From NCBI RefSeq assembly GCF_008085915.1, contig NZ_VSJK01000017.1, positions 36,904 to 100,903 of the forward strand: a stretch of DNA of 64,000 nt, read 5' to 3'. A program made the position numbers and the translations under genes. Under the pieces are notes generated by a model that did not search any database, was not told the DNA's origin, and saw nothing but the letters and a program-made list of their open reading frames with translations. The stretch is from Oceaniovalibus sp. ACAM 378 (GTDB taxonomy: Bacteria; Pseudomonadota; Alphaproteobacteria; Rhodobacterales; Rhodobacteraceae). Shown piece after piece: positions 35,793 to 44,835 of the stretch (within the stretch, counting starts at the first letter, position 1; each line of letters opens with the position of its first letter).

Positions 35793-37164
35793 ATGACAGC
35801 CGGATTATTGAGTATTTAAACCCGGCATCGCCTGCAGTTCAGAGCGCTATGCTGGCAGATGCGTCGAACCTAGCGCCTGGAGCGGCGGCTGTTGTTGGCC
35901 GGTTTTTCACGGAAGTCCGGCGGCGGCGGGAGCCTTTGGATGCGCCAGGCCCGGGGGCTTTCAGTGCCGCTGCGCAGTCTGAATCAACGCTTGCGACGTT
36001 GTTGCGTGCGCTCCACAGATATGCACCCAATGTTTCAACTGCGGCGGGACGGGATTTGCGCAAATCCTACTACCGCCGGCGGAGCGGGGCAGGGGGTGTA
36101 GCACGCCAAAGCCGAACGCCAGCGGTGCCCCTCAACGCGCCGGATAATTGGCCATCATCTTGGCGTGAAATGTGGCGGAACCTGCGATCTTCAGCGATCC
36201 GGGATAGCTCAAAAATGAGGTATCTTGCATCAATCACACGGTGTGCCAACATGCTTCGCTTGCTTGATCTTCCGCCCGGAGTTTCGGGGGATGTTCCCGG
36301 ATATTTCGTGGCGATCATGCTTGGCGATGCATTTATCGAGACCGGCGTGCGGCCAATAACAGCCTCCGGATACCTTGACGGGCTCGTTGCGCTGATGCGC
36401 GCGGGCGATGCAGAAAAACAGACGCTGGATGGACTGCGCGCCGCGCGGGAGCATTTCAAGTCCGTTGGGCGCCGACAGGCAAAGCTGAAGACGGGCAGGA
36501 TCCGACGTCTCAGGGAGCGGGGTGGTTTTGAGTGTATCATTCAGACAATATGCCAACTTCGAAGCGAAATTGACGATCTTGCTGGCCATGCCGCGCGGAC
36601 GGAAAAACTTCGACAAACGAACGCAGTATTAATGCTTCTGGTGAATAAGCCAGCGCGGATTGGCGATATCGCCCGATGGCGGCTTGGTCATGAATTGTCT
36701 CGGCTCCCGAGCGGTGAGTGGACACTCGACTGGTGCCAAAAAAAACGGAAATCGACACCGGAGCAGGCCTTCTGTGGCGTGAAACATGTGTTCTTCTTGA
36801 TGAGTTGGTCCTGCGTGGCCGCCCAAAGCGGCTCGTAGGCATCGAATACTACAAGCTTGTCGGCCTGAACTTTTTGACAGGATCCGTGGAGGTGCCTTCT
36901 TCTAAATGGGTGAGTAATCTTGTCCGAAAAGCAATCGATGTATCGGCGCACGATTTGCGAACGCTTGCAGCGGATTATTTGCGTCTGCACGATCCAGAAA
37001 TTGCTGCGGCTACGATTCAAAGCCATCTTGGCCACGGGACACGCGAGGCAGGCGAAGAGTACCGGGCTCTGGCTGACGGGGACGCGGCGTCAGCCTCCTG
37101 GCAACGTATCCGCGAAGAGATTGCCGTTCGGGAGAGAAAATCTTGTCCCGAGAAAATGGGGTAG
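35789..37164 (+). CDS. Second tyrosine recombinase, in two frames joined at an A8 run
   Basis: The frame from ATG 35789 encodes an N-terminal core-binding-like part and the first catalytic Arg (Arg290 in NKPARIGDI). It then reaches WCQKK at the A8 run 36738-36745. Sliding back one base there (A AAA AAA) continues as TEIDTGAGLLWRETCVLLDE and on to VSAHDLRTLAADYLR (His-x-x-Arg), IQSHLGHGTREAGEEYRAL (LGH and Tyr nucleophile), ending at 37164. Only the joined protein of about 458 residues has all catalytic residues. In the unshifted frame translation ends at 36838. This is either programmed -1 frameshifting or a homopolymer mutation or sequencing slip. Confidence 0.75.
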
Positions 37165-37253
37165 TCCATCCTGCGGGAGCAGTTGATGTCGCATGGCCCG
37201 CCCAACAAATGGGGCGCGGCAAGTGGACCGATACCTCGATCGGACCGAGACGA

Positions 37254-38297
37254 TTATAACCCTGCGGCCTTGGTCAGGTTCACGCGGAATCTGTCGCGGC
37301 GGCGTTGATAGCGACGGGTCATTTCGGCGCTGGCGTGGCCGAGGTGCTTTTGGATGTAGCGTTCGTCGACCTCAGCGCTGCTGGCGAGACCCGCGCGCAA
37401 GCTATGGCCTGAGAACAGGGCGAGGCGGTCCTTTTCCGGTAGCTCCGAACGGATGCCGGCGGCCAGCACGGTCTGTTTGATCAGCCGCGCGACATGTTTG
37501 TCGCTGAGGCGGGTCTCGAGCGCCTCTTTGCCATCACGCGAGGTGCGCGTGAACACGGGACCAAAGTCGATTCTGGCAAAATGCAGCCATTGCTCCAGCG
37601 CGTGAACGGGGCAAGTTAGATCAGACGAGCCCCGACCGATCTCGACCTCGCGCCAGCCGGTCTTGGCGTTAAGGGTGAGGAGCGCACCCTCGTCGAGGAT
37701 ATCGATCCAGCCGCCGGAGTCGGGCGTGTCGTCCTTGTGAACATCCAGGCTGACAATCTCCGAACGGCGTAACCCGCCTGCATATCCAAGCAGCAGGATC
37801 GCACGGTCGCGCAACCCGCGCAGATCGAAACCCAAGGTGGCCGCCATCGCCAGGATGTCATCGCGCAGGATTGCCTCCTTTTGTACCGGCGGCCGCGCGT
37901 GTTTGCGTTTGATCCCGGCCAGCACCGTGGCGATGTGACGGTTCTTGCGATCAAGCGCGAAGCCCCGCTGCGTGTAGTTCCAGGCAAGACCTGACAGGCG
38001 GCGATCTATGGAAGATACCGACAGGGGTCGGGACGCCGACTGCGACGGGGCCTTGCCTCCCGGTGCAGCCAGGTCTGCCAGGTAAAGCCCGATCATCTCG
38101 GACGAGGGGGGCAGTGGGTCTGCACCCTGCAGTCGGCACCAGCGCGTAAAATGCGCCCAGTCTGTGGCGTAGGCCTTCAGCGTGTTCTCGGATGCCGATT
38201 GTTCGGCGTAGTCTCGGGCTGTCTCGATCAGCCGATCAAGCGTGCCAGAACCGGCAACGGAGGTGGGAAGGGTGATCTGATCTCTTGTGTCATTCAT
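37254..38297 (-). CDS. Site-specific tyrosine recombinase/integrase (XerD-like)
   Basis: The protein has 347 residues. The SAM-like core-binding domain spans about 20-115 (SENTLKAYATDWAHFTRWCR). The catalytic domain has Arg in YAGGLRRSEIVSL, His-x-x-Arg in FSGHSLRAGLASSAEV, the LGH in IQKHLGHASAEM and Tyr in TRRYQRRRD. This resembles integrases of plasmid and transposon origin that act in resolution or integration. It is convergent with the second recombinase of the module and divergent from a toxin-antitoxin pair only 43 bases away. Confidence 0.93.
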   Translation of the reverse strand: MNDTRDQITLPTSVAGSGTLDRLIETARDYAEQSASENTLKAYATDWAHFTRWCRLQGADPLPPSSEMIGLYLADLAAPGGKAPSQSASRPLSVSSIDRRLSGLAWNYTQRGFALDRKNRHIATVLAGIKRKHARPPVQKEAILRDDILAMAATLGFDLRGLRDRAILLLGYAGGLRRSEIVSLDVHKDDTPDSGGWIDILDEGALLTLNAKTGWREVEIGRGSSDLTCPVHALEQWLHFARIDFGPVFTRTSRDGKEALETRLSDKHVARLIKQTVLAAGIRSELPEKDRLALFSGHSLRAGLASSAEVDERYIQKHLGHASAEMTRRYQRRRDRFRVNLTKAAGL

Positions 38298-38340
38298 GAT
38301 GGTGACCTACATGTTGGTCAGAGCTAAAAGGAAGACGCCC

Positions 38341-38580
38341 ATGCAGATCGCCATCGCAGAAGCCAAGGCCCAGTTTGCCGAGTTGATCCGTCGGGCAGAG
38401 GCGGGGGAGGCGATTGAGCTGACCCGGTACGGGCGTCCCGTCGCGCGGATTGTGGCTGCGAGCCGCCCCGTCGGGCGGCCGTTGATCGGCGCCCTGGAGG
38501 GCAAGTTCGCGCTGCCGGATGACATGTTTGAAGGCGACGAGGAAATCGCCGAGATGTTCGAGCAGAGCGCCGGGCATTAA
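38341..38580 (+). CDS. Phd/YefM-family antitoxin
   Basis: Starting at ATG 38341 (MQIAIAEAKAQFAELIRRAE, with AAGGAAG upstream) the protein has 79 residues. The N-terminal Phd fold (AKAQFAELIRRAEAGEAIEL, then RYGRPVARIVA) is complete and the acidic C-terminus (DMFEGDEEIAEMFEQ) would cover the toxin. The following PIN toxin gene starts immediately after the TAA. Phd-type antitoxins bind their own promoter, here in the 43-base gap to the divergent integrase. Confidence 0.93.
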   Translation: MQIAIAEAKAQFAELIRRAEAGEAIELTRYGRPVARIVAASRPVGRPLIGALEGKFALPDDMFEGDEEIAEMFEQSAGH

Positions 38581-38949
38581 GTGCGGGTTCTGCTCGACAC
38601 CCATGTGCTGCTCTGGGCGGTCCTGAACGATCCGCGCCTCACGGCAGCGCAGGCGCAGGCAATCTCCGAAGGTGAAGTTTACCTGTCGTCGGCGAGCGTC
38701 TGGGAGATCGGGATCAAGCGCGCCATCGGCAAGCTCGACGTGCCGGACGATCTGTTCGAGATCGCGGCCGATGCGGGCTGTCGGCCCTTGCCAATCTCGT
38801 GGACCCATGCGGAAGCTGCGGCAGCGTTGCCGTTGCACCACACCGATCCATTCGACCGGATGCTGGTCGCGCAGGCCCGGTGCGAGGGGTTGCGCCTTGC
38901 GAGTTCCGATACGAAGCTCGGGGCCTATGACGTCGATCTCCTCGGCTGA
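38581..38949 (+). CDS. PIN-domain toxin (VapC-like)
   Basis: This 122-residue protein starts at GTG 38581 directly behind the antitoxin stop. PIN motifs are LLDTHVLLWAV (first Asp), SASVWEIGIKRAIGKL (Glu), and HHTDPFDRMLVAQA (Asp residues) with LASSDTKLGAY at the end. VapC-type PIN proteins are metal-dependent RNases. The pairing with a Phd-type antitoxin and the gene order are typical of plasmid addiction modules. Confidence 0.93.
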   Translation: MRVLLDTHVLLWAVLNDPRLTAAQAQAISEGEVYLSSASVWEIGIKRAIGKLDVPDDLFEIAADAGCRPLPISWTHAEAAAALPLHHTDPFDRMLVAQARCEGLRLASSDTKLGAYDVDLLG

Positions 38950-39138
38950 CGGCCCCAGTCTCATAAACCGCGACTCAGAACCGGTCCGTTTCGTGGCCCG
39001 TGACCGCGTCAGGACGAGTCCAGAGATTGAGCTAAAGCCTTGTCCATGAATTAAACAAGAACTTGCGCGACGAGAGGGCCGATTTCGGGCGAGTCCGAGG
39101 TTGAAATATGAACTTTGAGCCATGTCACGCATCATATC

Positions 39139-39177
39139 TTTTCACGTCCGATAAGGCAAGATTATGGGACGTGAAAA
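39139..39177. promoter_or_regulatory. Inverted repeat upstream of the DUF1403 gene
   Basis: TTTTCACGTCC (39139-39149) is exactly complementary to GGACGTGAAAA (39167-39177), with a 17-base loop, 60 bases before the DUF1403 start. An operator is more likely than a terminator, because there is no T run and it lies at the promoter side. Confidence 0.45.
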
Positions 39178-39237
39178 AGTTTCTCGGGATGCGGCGGCTC
39201 GGGTGATATTGCATGGCCATAAGCGCCGTTCGGATCT

Positions 39238-40200
39238 ATGGTTCTGCGCATGAATCACCGGTCGCCATCCCCCAAACCAGATCTTCCCGGACCTATTTTA
39301 CCCAAGTGGATCATGCAGGGGGCCGCTGCGCAAGATATTGACAATGCGTGTTTCTCATCTGGATCAGCCCTGGCTTTGCTGCATGTCGCCCTGCACGATC
39401 CTGACTTGGCCGTTCCTGCGGATCTGCTGCGTTCGCGGCTGACCCTGCGTGCGGCAATGAATTGTTGCAAGATTGAGGGCAGGAGCCGGACAGAGGCCGA
39501 GCTGCGCGATGCCTGTCTGCTGACTGTGCCGGGGGATGCCATGGGTCCGGATGGCGACATGTTGGCATTTTGGCGCGCCGGTATCCGTGTCAGACTGGGA
39601 AACCGCGACTGGCAGACCCGGATTACGACGCTGGTGCCCGAGAATCTTCACGAGATCATCGGCGAGGCTCTTGATCTGTCGGTGAGCGGGGCAGGCGGGC
39701 CGGTTGCCAAATCCTATGGGGTTTTGACCCGGATCCTCGCGGTGGCCCCACGTCACGAGGCGGTCGCCCTGCTCTGCGCCGACGCGGTGCTGAGCCATGC
39801 GCTTGGCTGGAGCCGTCCGATGCCTTTGCTCGCGCTCCATCTCAAACGATCCGACATGCGCCAGATCGCGGCAGGAGAAGACGCCCGCATCGCCGTTCAT
39901 CTGGCGGCGGCGCATGCGGCGCAAGACATCGTTCGCCTCTCCTATGATCTGGCGCGGCGGGCCGGTCATCTGAAGGCTGTCGCGACCAAGCTTCGCTCCA
40001 AAGGCTCGGACGATGCGATCCGACTGTTTCTGACGGAGGACGCGGTGTTGCCATCCGTGATGTTGTCGCCAAAAATTCACGGCTCTGACACGTCGATGAC
40101 CGGCCGGTCGGCACGGCGGCTTTGTGACCGCCTGGTCGAACTCGGTGCGGTGCGCGAGCTGACCGGACGCAAAATGTTTCGCCTCTATGGGGTGGCATGA
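39238..40200 (+). CDS. DUF1403 family protein
   Basis: The 320-residue protein matches DUF1403 proteins of alphaproteobacterial plasmids: DIDNACFSSGSALALLHVAL, LRSRLTLRAAMNCCKIEGRS, then RAGIRVRLGNRDW, and VLPSVMLSPKIHGSDTSMTG, RSARRLCDRLVELGAVRELT at the C-terminus. The last part looks like a winged-helix region. The family has no established function that I know. It overlaps the scpB gene by 4 bases, and this pair recurs on such plasmids, so a role in replicon maintenance is a reasonable inference. ATG 39250 is an alternative start. Confidence 0.85.
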   Translation: MVLRMNHRSPSPKPDLPGPILPKWIMQGAAAQDIDNACFSSGSALALLHVALHDPDLAVPADLLRSRLTLRAAMNCCKIEGRSRTEAELRDACLLTVPGDAMGPDGDMLAFWRAGIRVRLGNRDWQTRITTLVPENLHEIIGEALDLSVSGAGGPVAKSYGVLTRILAVAPRHEAVALLCADAVLSHALGWSRPMPLLALHLKRSDMRQIAAGEDARIAVHLAAAHAAQDIVRLSYDLARRAGHLKAVATKLRSKGSDDAIRLFLTEDAVLPSVMLSPKIHGSDTSMTGRSARRLCDRLVELGAVRELTGRKMFRLYGVA

Positions 40201-40802
40201 TGGGATCGCTGGGCAAGCAAGAGAAAGCAAAAGCGGAAGCGCTGGATCTTGAGCTTGACGACATGCCGAACGAACTGCGCTGGCGGGAATGGATGAACCG
40301 CATCGAAGCCGTTCTATTCGCAAGTGGCACACCGGTGAATCGTGACATTCTTCTTCGGGTGGTCGGGCAAAAGGCCAATATCGACTTGCTGATCGAAGAC
40401 ATTCAGGCCGATCTGAAAGACAAACCCTATGCGGTTGTGTCCGTCGCGGGCGGCTGGATGTTCCGGTCGCGGCCGCAATACGCGCCGGTCATCAGGGCCG
40501 CCGCGGACATCGGCGCGCAGCAACATAATTTCTCGAAAGAGGAAATGGCTGTGCTGTGTGCCGTCGCCTATCATCAACCGATCGACAGGGCAGGGCTTGC
40601 CGATATCTTTGGCAAAGAGACCAACCGTGATCTGCTCGCGCGGCTGCGCCATAAGAATTTGATCGCCAACGGACCGAAAAGCCCGCGCCCCGGCGCACCG
40701 CATACGTTTGTGACGACAGCAGATTTTCTGGCGGTTTTTGGTTTGGAGTCCTTGCGTGATCTGCCAGAACTGCAAACCGATCCCTCTGACGCCGCAGGGT
40801 GA
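40197..40802 (+). CDS. scpB: ScpB-like segregation and condensation protein
   Basis: The 201-residue protein has the paired winged-helix pattern of ScpB: WMNRIEAVLFASGTPVNRDI, then GWMFRSRPQYAPVI, FSKEEMAVLCAVAYHQPIDR, and LAGLRHKNLI-type block (LARLRHKNLIANGPKSPRPG, then PHTFVTTADFLAVFGL). ScpB joins ScpA and SMC in chromosome condensation. Here it is a plasmid-borne copy without ScpA or SMC, coupled to DUF1403 (ATGA overlap). It probably serves plasmid segregation or copy control; that is inferred. Confidence 0.85.
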   Translation: MMGSLGKQEKAKAEALDLELDDMPNELRWREWMNRIEAVLFASGTPVNRDILLRVVGQKANIDLLIEDIQADLKDKPYAVVSVAGGWMFRSRPQYAPVIRAAADIGAQQHNFSKEEMAVLCAVAYHQPIDRAGLADIFGKETNRDLLARLRHKNLIANGPKSPRPGAPHTFVTTADFLAVFGLESLRDLPELQTDPSDAAG

Positions 40803-40999
40803 ACGCCGGGTCTTGCGCCGTGTCTGCTATGTTTGCTTCCTCGTCACATCCCGGCAAGGCGCGTATCTTTATCCATTGTCGGCGGGGCGCGCAGGGCAGA
40901 TCGACCTGCTTTTCAGCATGAAAGGGCAGCGGCGTGAACGGCAACCAAAGGCGCTGAACCGAGATTGTCCCCGCAGGGTGCCAGATTCGATGGTGGGTG

Positions 41000-41050
41000 T
41001 TGACGGCTCGCGCTGCACTGGCCTAGGTTCAATCTTACTAGCGTAAGATT
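41000..41050 (+). promoter_or_regulatory. Candidate promoter and operator of the alcohol dehydrogenase locus
   Basis: TTGACG (41000-41005) and TAGGTT (41024-41029) are spaced 18 bases apart. Immediately after lies AATCTTACTAGCGTAAGATT (41031-41050), an inverted repeat with perfect 8-base arms, about where transcription would begin and 82 bases before the dehydrogenase ATG. A regulator binding there could block initiation. The promoter boxes are only a moderate match. The rest of 40803-41132 holds nothing I can identify. Confidence 0.45.
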
Positions 41051-41132
41051 CCGCGGCCCGCACGAATCCTCTAGCTTATCTTCCGTCAGGCCCAAGCGCT
41101 AGTTACCTCTGGAACTGGGCAGGAGATTTACC

Positions 41133-42884
41133 ATGAGTATTCTGAAGCTTCCGGCGATTTTTGCGATTGCCGCATCATCGGTATCGCTGTTGGCGATGCA
41201 AGCCGCCGTCGCCCAAGACAACCCAATCGACAAGGTTTCGACGGTCACCGACGAGATGCTGTTGAACCCGCCGGACGGCGACTGGTTGATGTGGCGTCGC
41301 ACCTATAACGGTTGGGGCTACAGCCCGCTTGACCAGATCAACAAGGAGAACGTCGGCGATCTCAAGCTGGCCTGGGCTTGGGCAATGACACCGGGGGGGC
41401 GCACACAGGAAACCCCGCTGGTACATGACGGGATCATATATATCCAGAACTCCACCCACCTGATTCAGGCACTCGACGGCGCGACCGGCGATCTGATCTG
41501 GGAGTATCAATATGCTCTGCCCGATGAGGTAAGCCCGAACGGAGAGCGCAACAAGGCGATCTATGGGGACACCCTGATCCTCGCGACCCGTGACGCGCAT
41601 ATCATCGCGCTCGACACCAAGACCGGCAAACTGGTCTGGGATCAGCAGGTCGCCGATTTCCAGAAGGGCTGGGGCTATACCAGCGGACCGATTGTGGCCA
41701 ATGGCGTCATCATCCAGGGCATGACCAGCTGCGGCAACGGTCAGCCCGGCGGCTGCTTCATCACCGGCCATGACGCGAATACCGGCGAGGAATTGTGGCG
41801 GGTACATACCATCGCCCGAGGCGATACGCCTGAGGGCAACAGCTGGAACGGCATCCCGCTGGAGAGCCGGCACGGTGGGTCGGCCTGGCTCAGCGGCTCT
41901 TACGATCCCGATCAGAACCTGATCTTCACCGGCGTTGGTCAGCCCTATCCCTGGCCCGCCGTGATGAACGGCCTGCTTCCCAAAAGTTCGGACCCCGACG
42001 TTACCAACGAGGCGCTTTATACCAACTCCACCCTCGCCATCGAGCCGAAGAGCGGCGAACTGAAGTGGTATCACCAGTACCTCGCGACCGACACGCTTGA
42101 TCTGGACTATGTCTATGAGCGGATGCTCATCGACCTGCCGGTCAACGGTGAAGAGCGCAAGATGGTGGTGACGACCGGCAAGATCGGCATCATCGAGGCA
42201 ATCGACCGGGTCAACGGCGATTGGCTCTGGTCGAAAGAGACAGTGCCGCAGAACGTGGTGCTTTCGATTGATCCGGTGACCGGCGAAAAGACGATCAATC
42301 CCGAGACGATCCCGGAAATCGGCAAGACCACCTTCAACTGCCCTGCCGACCCGGGCGGGCGCGCCTGGCAGGCCACGGCCTATAGCCCGCGCACCAAGGC
42401 GCTCTATTTGCCGACGGTGGAGTTCTGCTCGAACACCTCGGTGAACCCGCTTGATCCGGGAACGATCTATACCGGTGGTGGCCGGGCGACCTTTGATCGG
42501 GTTCCGGTTGCGGACAGCGACGGCAACATCGGCCAGGTCCGTGCAGTCAGCATGGAAGACCAGTCGGATATGTGGATGTACCGGCAGCGTGCGCCGATCA
42601 CCAGTTCGACCTTGCCGACCGCTGGCGGCGTTGTGTTTGTCGGCACTCTTGACCGCAAATTCATGGCCTTCGACGACGAAACCGGCGACGTGCTGTGGAC
42701 CAGTGGCAAGCTGAGCAATTCGCTCGAATCCTTCCCGGTCACCTATACTGCCAACGGCAAGCAATACGTTGCGATTGTGGCGAACTGGGCCTCTGGCCTT
42801 GGCCGTCTGCAATCCCTGACGCCGGAAGTGAAACTTCCGCCGAACAACCCGGCGGCTCTGTACGTTTTCGCGCTTCCCGATTGA
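41133..42884 (+). CDS. PQQ-dependent alcohol dehydrogenase, probably lanthanide type
   Basis: The 583-residue protein has a signal peptide (LPAIFAIAASSVSLLAMQAA, cleavage near VAQ) and the eight-bladed propeller with repeated tryptophan-docking motifs (such as ALDGATGDLIWEYQ, ALDTKTGKLVWDQQ, AFDDETGDVLWTSGKL). Asp323-Leu-Asp325 aligns with the catalytic Asp and the extra Asp two residues on that marks lanthanide-binding enzymes (XoxF, PedH); calcium enzymes have another residue there. Cys200 and Cys208 are not adjacent, so the usual vicinal disulfide is absent. It oxidises alcohols or aldehydes in the periplasm and passes electrons to cytochrome c. The genes behind it are of the PQQ-dehydrogenase-associated type. 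Confidence 0.9.
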   Translation: MSILKLPAIFAIAASSVSLLAMQAAVAQDNPIDKVSTVTDEMLLNPPDGDWLMWRRTYNGWGYSPLDQINKENVGDLKLAWAWAMTPGGRTQETPLVHDGIIYIQNSTHLIQALDGATGDLIWEYQYALPDEVSPNGERNKAIYGDTLILATRDAHIIALDTKTGKLVWDQQVADFQKGWGYTSGPIVANGVIIQGMTSCGNGQPGGCFITGHDANTGEELWRVHTIARGDTPEGNSWNGIPLESRHGGSAWLSGSYDPDQNLIFTGVGQPYPWPAVMNGLLPKSSDPDVTNEALYTNSTLAIEPKSGELKWYHQYLATDTLDLDYVYERMLIDLPVNGEERKMVVTTGKIGIIEAIDRVNGDWLWSKETVPQNVVLSIDPVTGEKTINPETIPEIGKTTFNCPADPGGRAWQATAYSPRTKALYLPTVEFCSNTSVNPLDPGTIYTGGGRATFDRVPVADSDGNIGQVRAVSMEDQSDMWMYRQRAPITSSTLPTAGGVVFVGTLDRKFMAFDDETGDVLWTSGKLSNSLESFPVTYTANGKQYVAIVANWASGLGRLQSLTPEVKLPPNNPAALYVFALPD

Positions 42885-42964
42885 TCGGCTGAGCACATCC
42901 CGAAACCTTGCCCGGGTGGAACTGGAGATTTCCAGTCCACCCGGTGCGTTTGGGAGGTTGGATC

Positions 42965-43831
42965 TTGCCCTTTTCTTTCGCGCTGCGGCGTCTGGCTGGT
43001 CCGCTTCTGGCTTTGGCGCTGACCGCTCTGCTGGCCCCGCTGTTGCCCGCGCCGGCATCGGCTCAGGAGCCGGAATTCTTCGATATCCCCTATGCCTATG
43101 GTCAATGGACCTTTGGTCGGCGGTTGGATGAATCGCAGCTGCGTTATTGCGTTGATCGCCGTGACCCCGCCTGGGAGGCGGACGCAGCCATCGCCGACGC
43201 CATCGCCGAGGCTTTGCTGCTTGAACCGCAGCGATATGTGGTCGAAAGCGGGATCATCATCGAGGACATTACGAAAGTTTATGGGATCCTGCTGGAGCAT
43301 TGTGACGTTCACATGGGCTTCAAGCTGATCCCCAGTGGTTATGCCGCCTGGGCCTCGCTGACGCGCCCCTATTACGAGACGCAATATGTCTTCGTCTCGG
43401 CAGATCCCGATATCCACTCGCTTGCCGATCTGGCGCCCCCGGGTCCGATTGGCGCGACGAGCGGGACTTCGGCGCATCTCCGGCTGATCTCCTATCTCAT
43501 GGCGTTGCCCGCGGAAAAGCGCTGGCCGACCTTTCCCATGGGCACCAACGACATCGCTCTTGAGTCGCTTCTCAACGGCACGGTCGATGTCGCCCTTGTC
43601 TGGGCCCCAAGCCTTTGGGCGAAACAGCGTGCAGATCCGGCCTTTGCCGACCTGCACGTGATCGACCCGACGCCCCTGCCGCCGACCACCCTTGGTGTGG
43701 GCGCGCTGATGCTTTCCAACGAAACCTTCTTGCGCACCGCCATCGACGAGGCGATCGCCGCGCTGATTCAGGACGGGACCATTGCCGAAATCCTTGCAAA
43801 ATACGGCTTCCCGGCCGAGGCCAGACCTTGA
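42965..43831 (+). CDS. Quinoprotein-dehydrogenase-associated periplasmic binding protein (MoxJ/XoxJ-like)
   Basis: The start is TTG 42965, chosen because GGGAGG lies 7 bases upstream and the signal peptide (LRRLAGPLLALALTALLAPL, then APASA-QEP) follows directly. The first ATG, at 42908, gives a long non-signal leader. The 288-residue protein has a family-3 solute-binding fold: LRYCVDRRDPAWEADAAIAD, then HCDVHMGFKLIPSGYAAWA and NDIALESLLNGTVDVALVWA. Such proteins accompany methanol and other PQQ dehydrogenases, where they are needed for enzyme assembly or activation. One base overlaps the next gene. Confidence 0.85.
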   Translation: MPFSFALRRLAGPLLALALTALLAPLLPAPASAQEPEFFDIPYAYGQWTFGRRLDESQLRYCVDRRDPAWEADAAIADAIAEALLLEPQRYVVESGIIIEDITKVYGILLEHCDVHMGFKLIPSGYAAWASLTRPYYETQYVFVSADPDIHSLADLAPPGPIGATSGTSAHLRLISYLMALPAEKRWPTFPMGTNDIALESLLNGTVDVALVWAPSLWAKQRADPAFADLHVIDPTPLPPTTLGVGALMLSNETFLRTAIDEAIAALIQDGTIAEILAKYGFPAEARP

Positions 43832-44835
43832 TGCCAAACGCTTTGAATTCTGAACCGGCGATCCGGATCGACAACATATCCAAACGCTATGGGCGGACCC
43901 TGGCGCTGGACGGCATCAGCTTTGATATCCGCAACAAGGAGCTGTTCGCGCTGCTGGGCCCGAATGGCGCTGGCAAGACGACGCTGCTGCATATCCTGTG
44001 TACCCTCCTGCGCCCTGACAGCGGCGTTGCGCAGATCCGCGGCTTTGACGTGGTCAAACAACCGCTTGCCGCCCGCCGCCTGCTTGGCATCGTCTTTCAG
44101 GAGCCGAGCCTTGATGACCGGCTGACCGTCCGCGAGAATCTCAATCTGCATGGGTTGGTCTTCGGGGTGCCGCGCAAGCTGCGACGCCAGCGCATCGAGG
44201 AAATGCTGGATCTGGTGGAGCTGACCGACTGGGCCGACAAGACGGCGCGAACGCTTTCGTCGGGCATGAAACGCCGGTTGGAAATCGCCCGCGCCATGAT
44301 CCATGATTCCGAGATCATGCTGCTGGACGAGCCCACGGTCGGGCTGGACGCCCAGACCCGCGAGCGTATCTGGACCTATATTCGCCGCCTCCAGCGCGAG
44401 CGGCAGATCACCGTGCTGGTGACCACCCATTACATCGAAGAGGTTGAGGGCTGTGACCGGGTGTGCATCGTCGATCAGGGCAAGGTTCTGGCGCTCGACA
44501 CGCCCGAGGCCCTGAAACGCGATCACGGCCAACAACTGCTGCGCATCGTCCCCAAAGACGCTGAGGTCCGTCAGGACATCCTGACGCGCTTTGGGGATCG
44601 TCTGGCGGGGGATCCGGGGAAGGCGGGCGACACCATCCTGCTCACCTCGGACGATGCTTTCGTCGAGCTGATGCTCGCTGATTTCGGCAACCGCATCCGC
44701 TCGCTTGCCGTCGAAGTCCCGAGCCTTGAGACAGTGTTCCTGACGCTGACCGGCCGGGAGATCCGCGACCATGACGCTGGCGCGCGCGAACGCACACTCG
44801 CCTTCGGCAAGCGCGGAGGAGAACACACCCGATGA
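43831..44835 (+). CDS. ABC transporter ATP-binding protein of a PQQ-dehydrogenase-associated system
   Basis: From ATG 43831 (MPNALNSEPAIRIDN) the protein has 334 residues. Walker A is LLGPNGAGKTTLL, the Q-loop is GIVFQEPSLDDRLTVREN, the signature LSSGMKRRLEIARAM, Walker B IMLLDEPTVGLD and the His switch TTHYIEEV. The LSSGM form is typical of ABC-2 (DrrA/NodI-like) ATPases. It pairs with the ABC-2 permease that overlaps it by 4 bases. Homologous pairs sit next to PQQ alcohol dehydrogenase genes (ped-type loci) and in lanthanide-uptake (lut) clusters. Confidence 0.9.
   Translation: MPNALNSEPAIRIDNISKRYGRTLALDGISFDIRNKELFALLGPNGAGKTTLLHILCTLLRPDSGVAQIRGFDVVKQPLAARRLLGIVFQEPSLDDRLTVRENLNLHGLVFGVPRKLRRQRIEEMLDLVELTDWADKTARTLSSGMKRRLEIARAMIHDSEIMLLDEPTVGLDAQTRERIWTYIRRLQRERQITVLVTTHYIEEVEGCDRVCIVDQGKVLALDTPEALKRDHGQQLLRIVPKDAEVRQDILTRFGDRLAGDPGKAGDTILLTSDDAFVELMLADFGNRIRSLAVEVPSLETVFLTLTGREIRDHDAGARERTLAFGKRGGEHTR

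Noticed and set aside
41175..43058. A 627-codon open frame antisense to the PQQ dehydrogenase
   Set aside because: It is a shadow frame caused by high GC third positions; the plus strand encodes a clear full-length enzyme and the antisense product has no recognisable motif.
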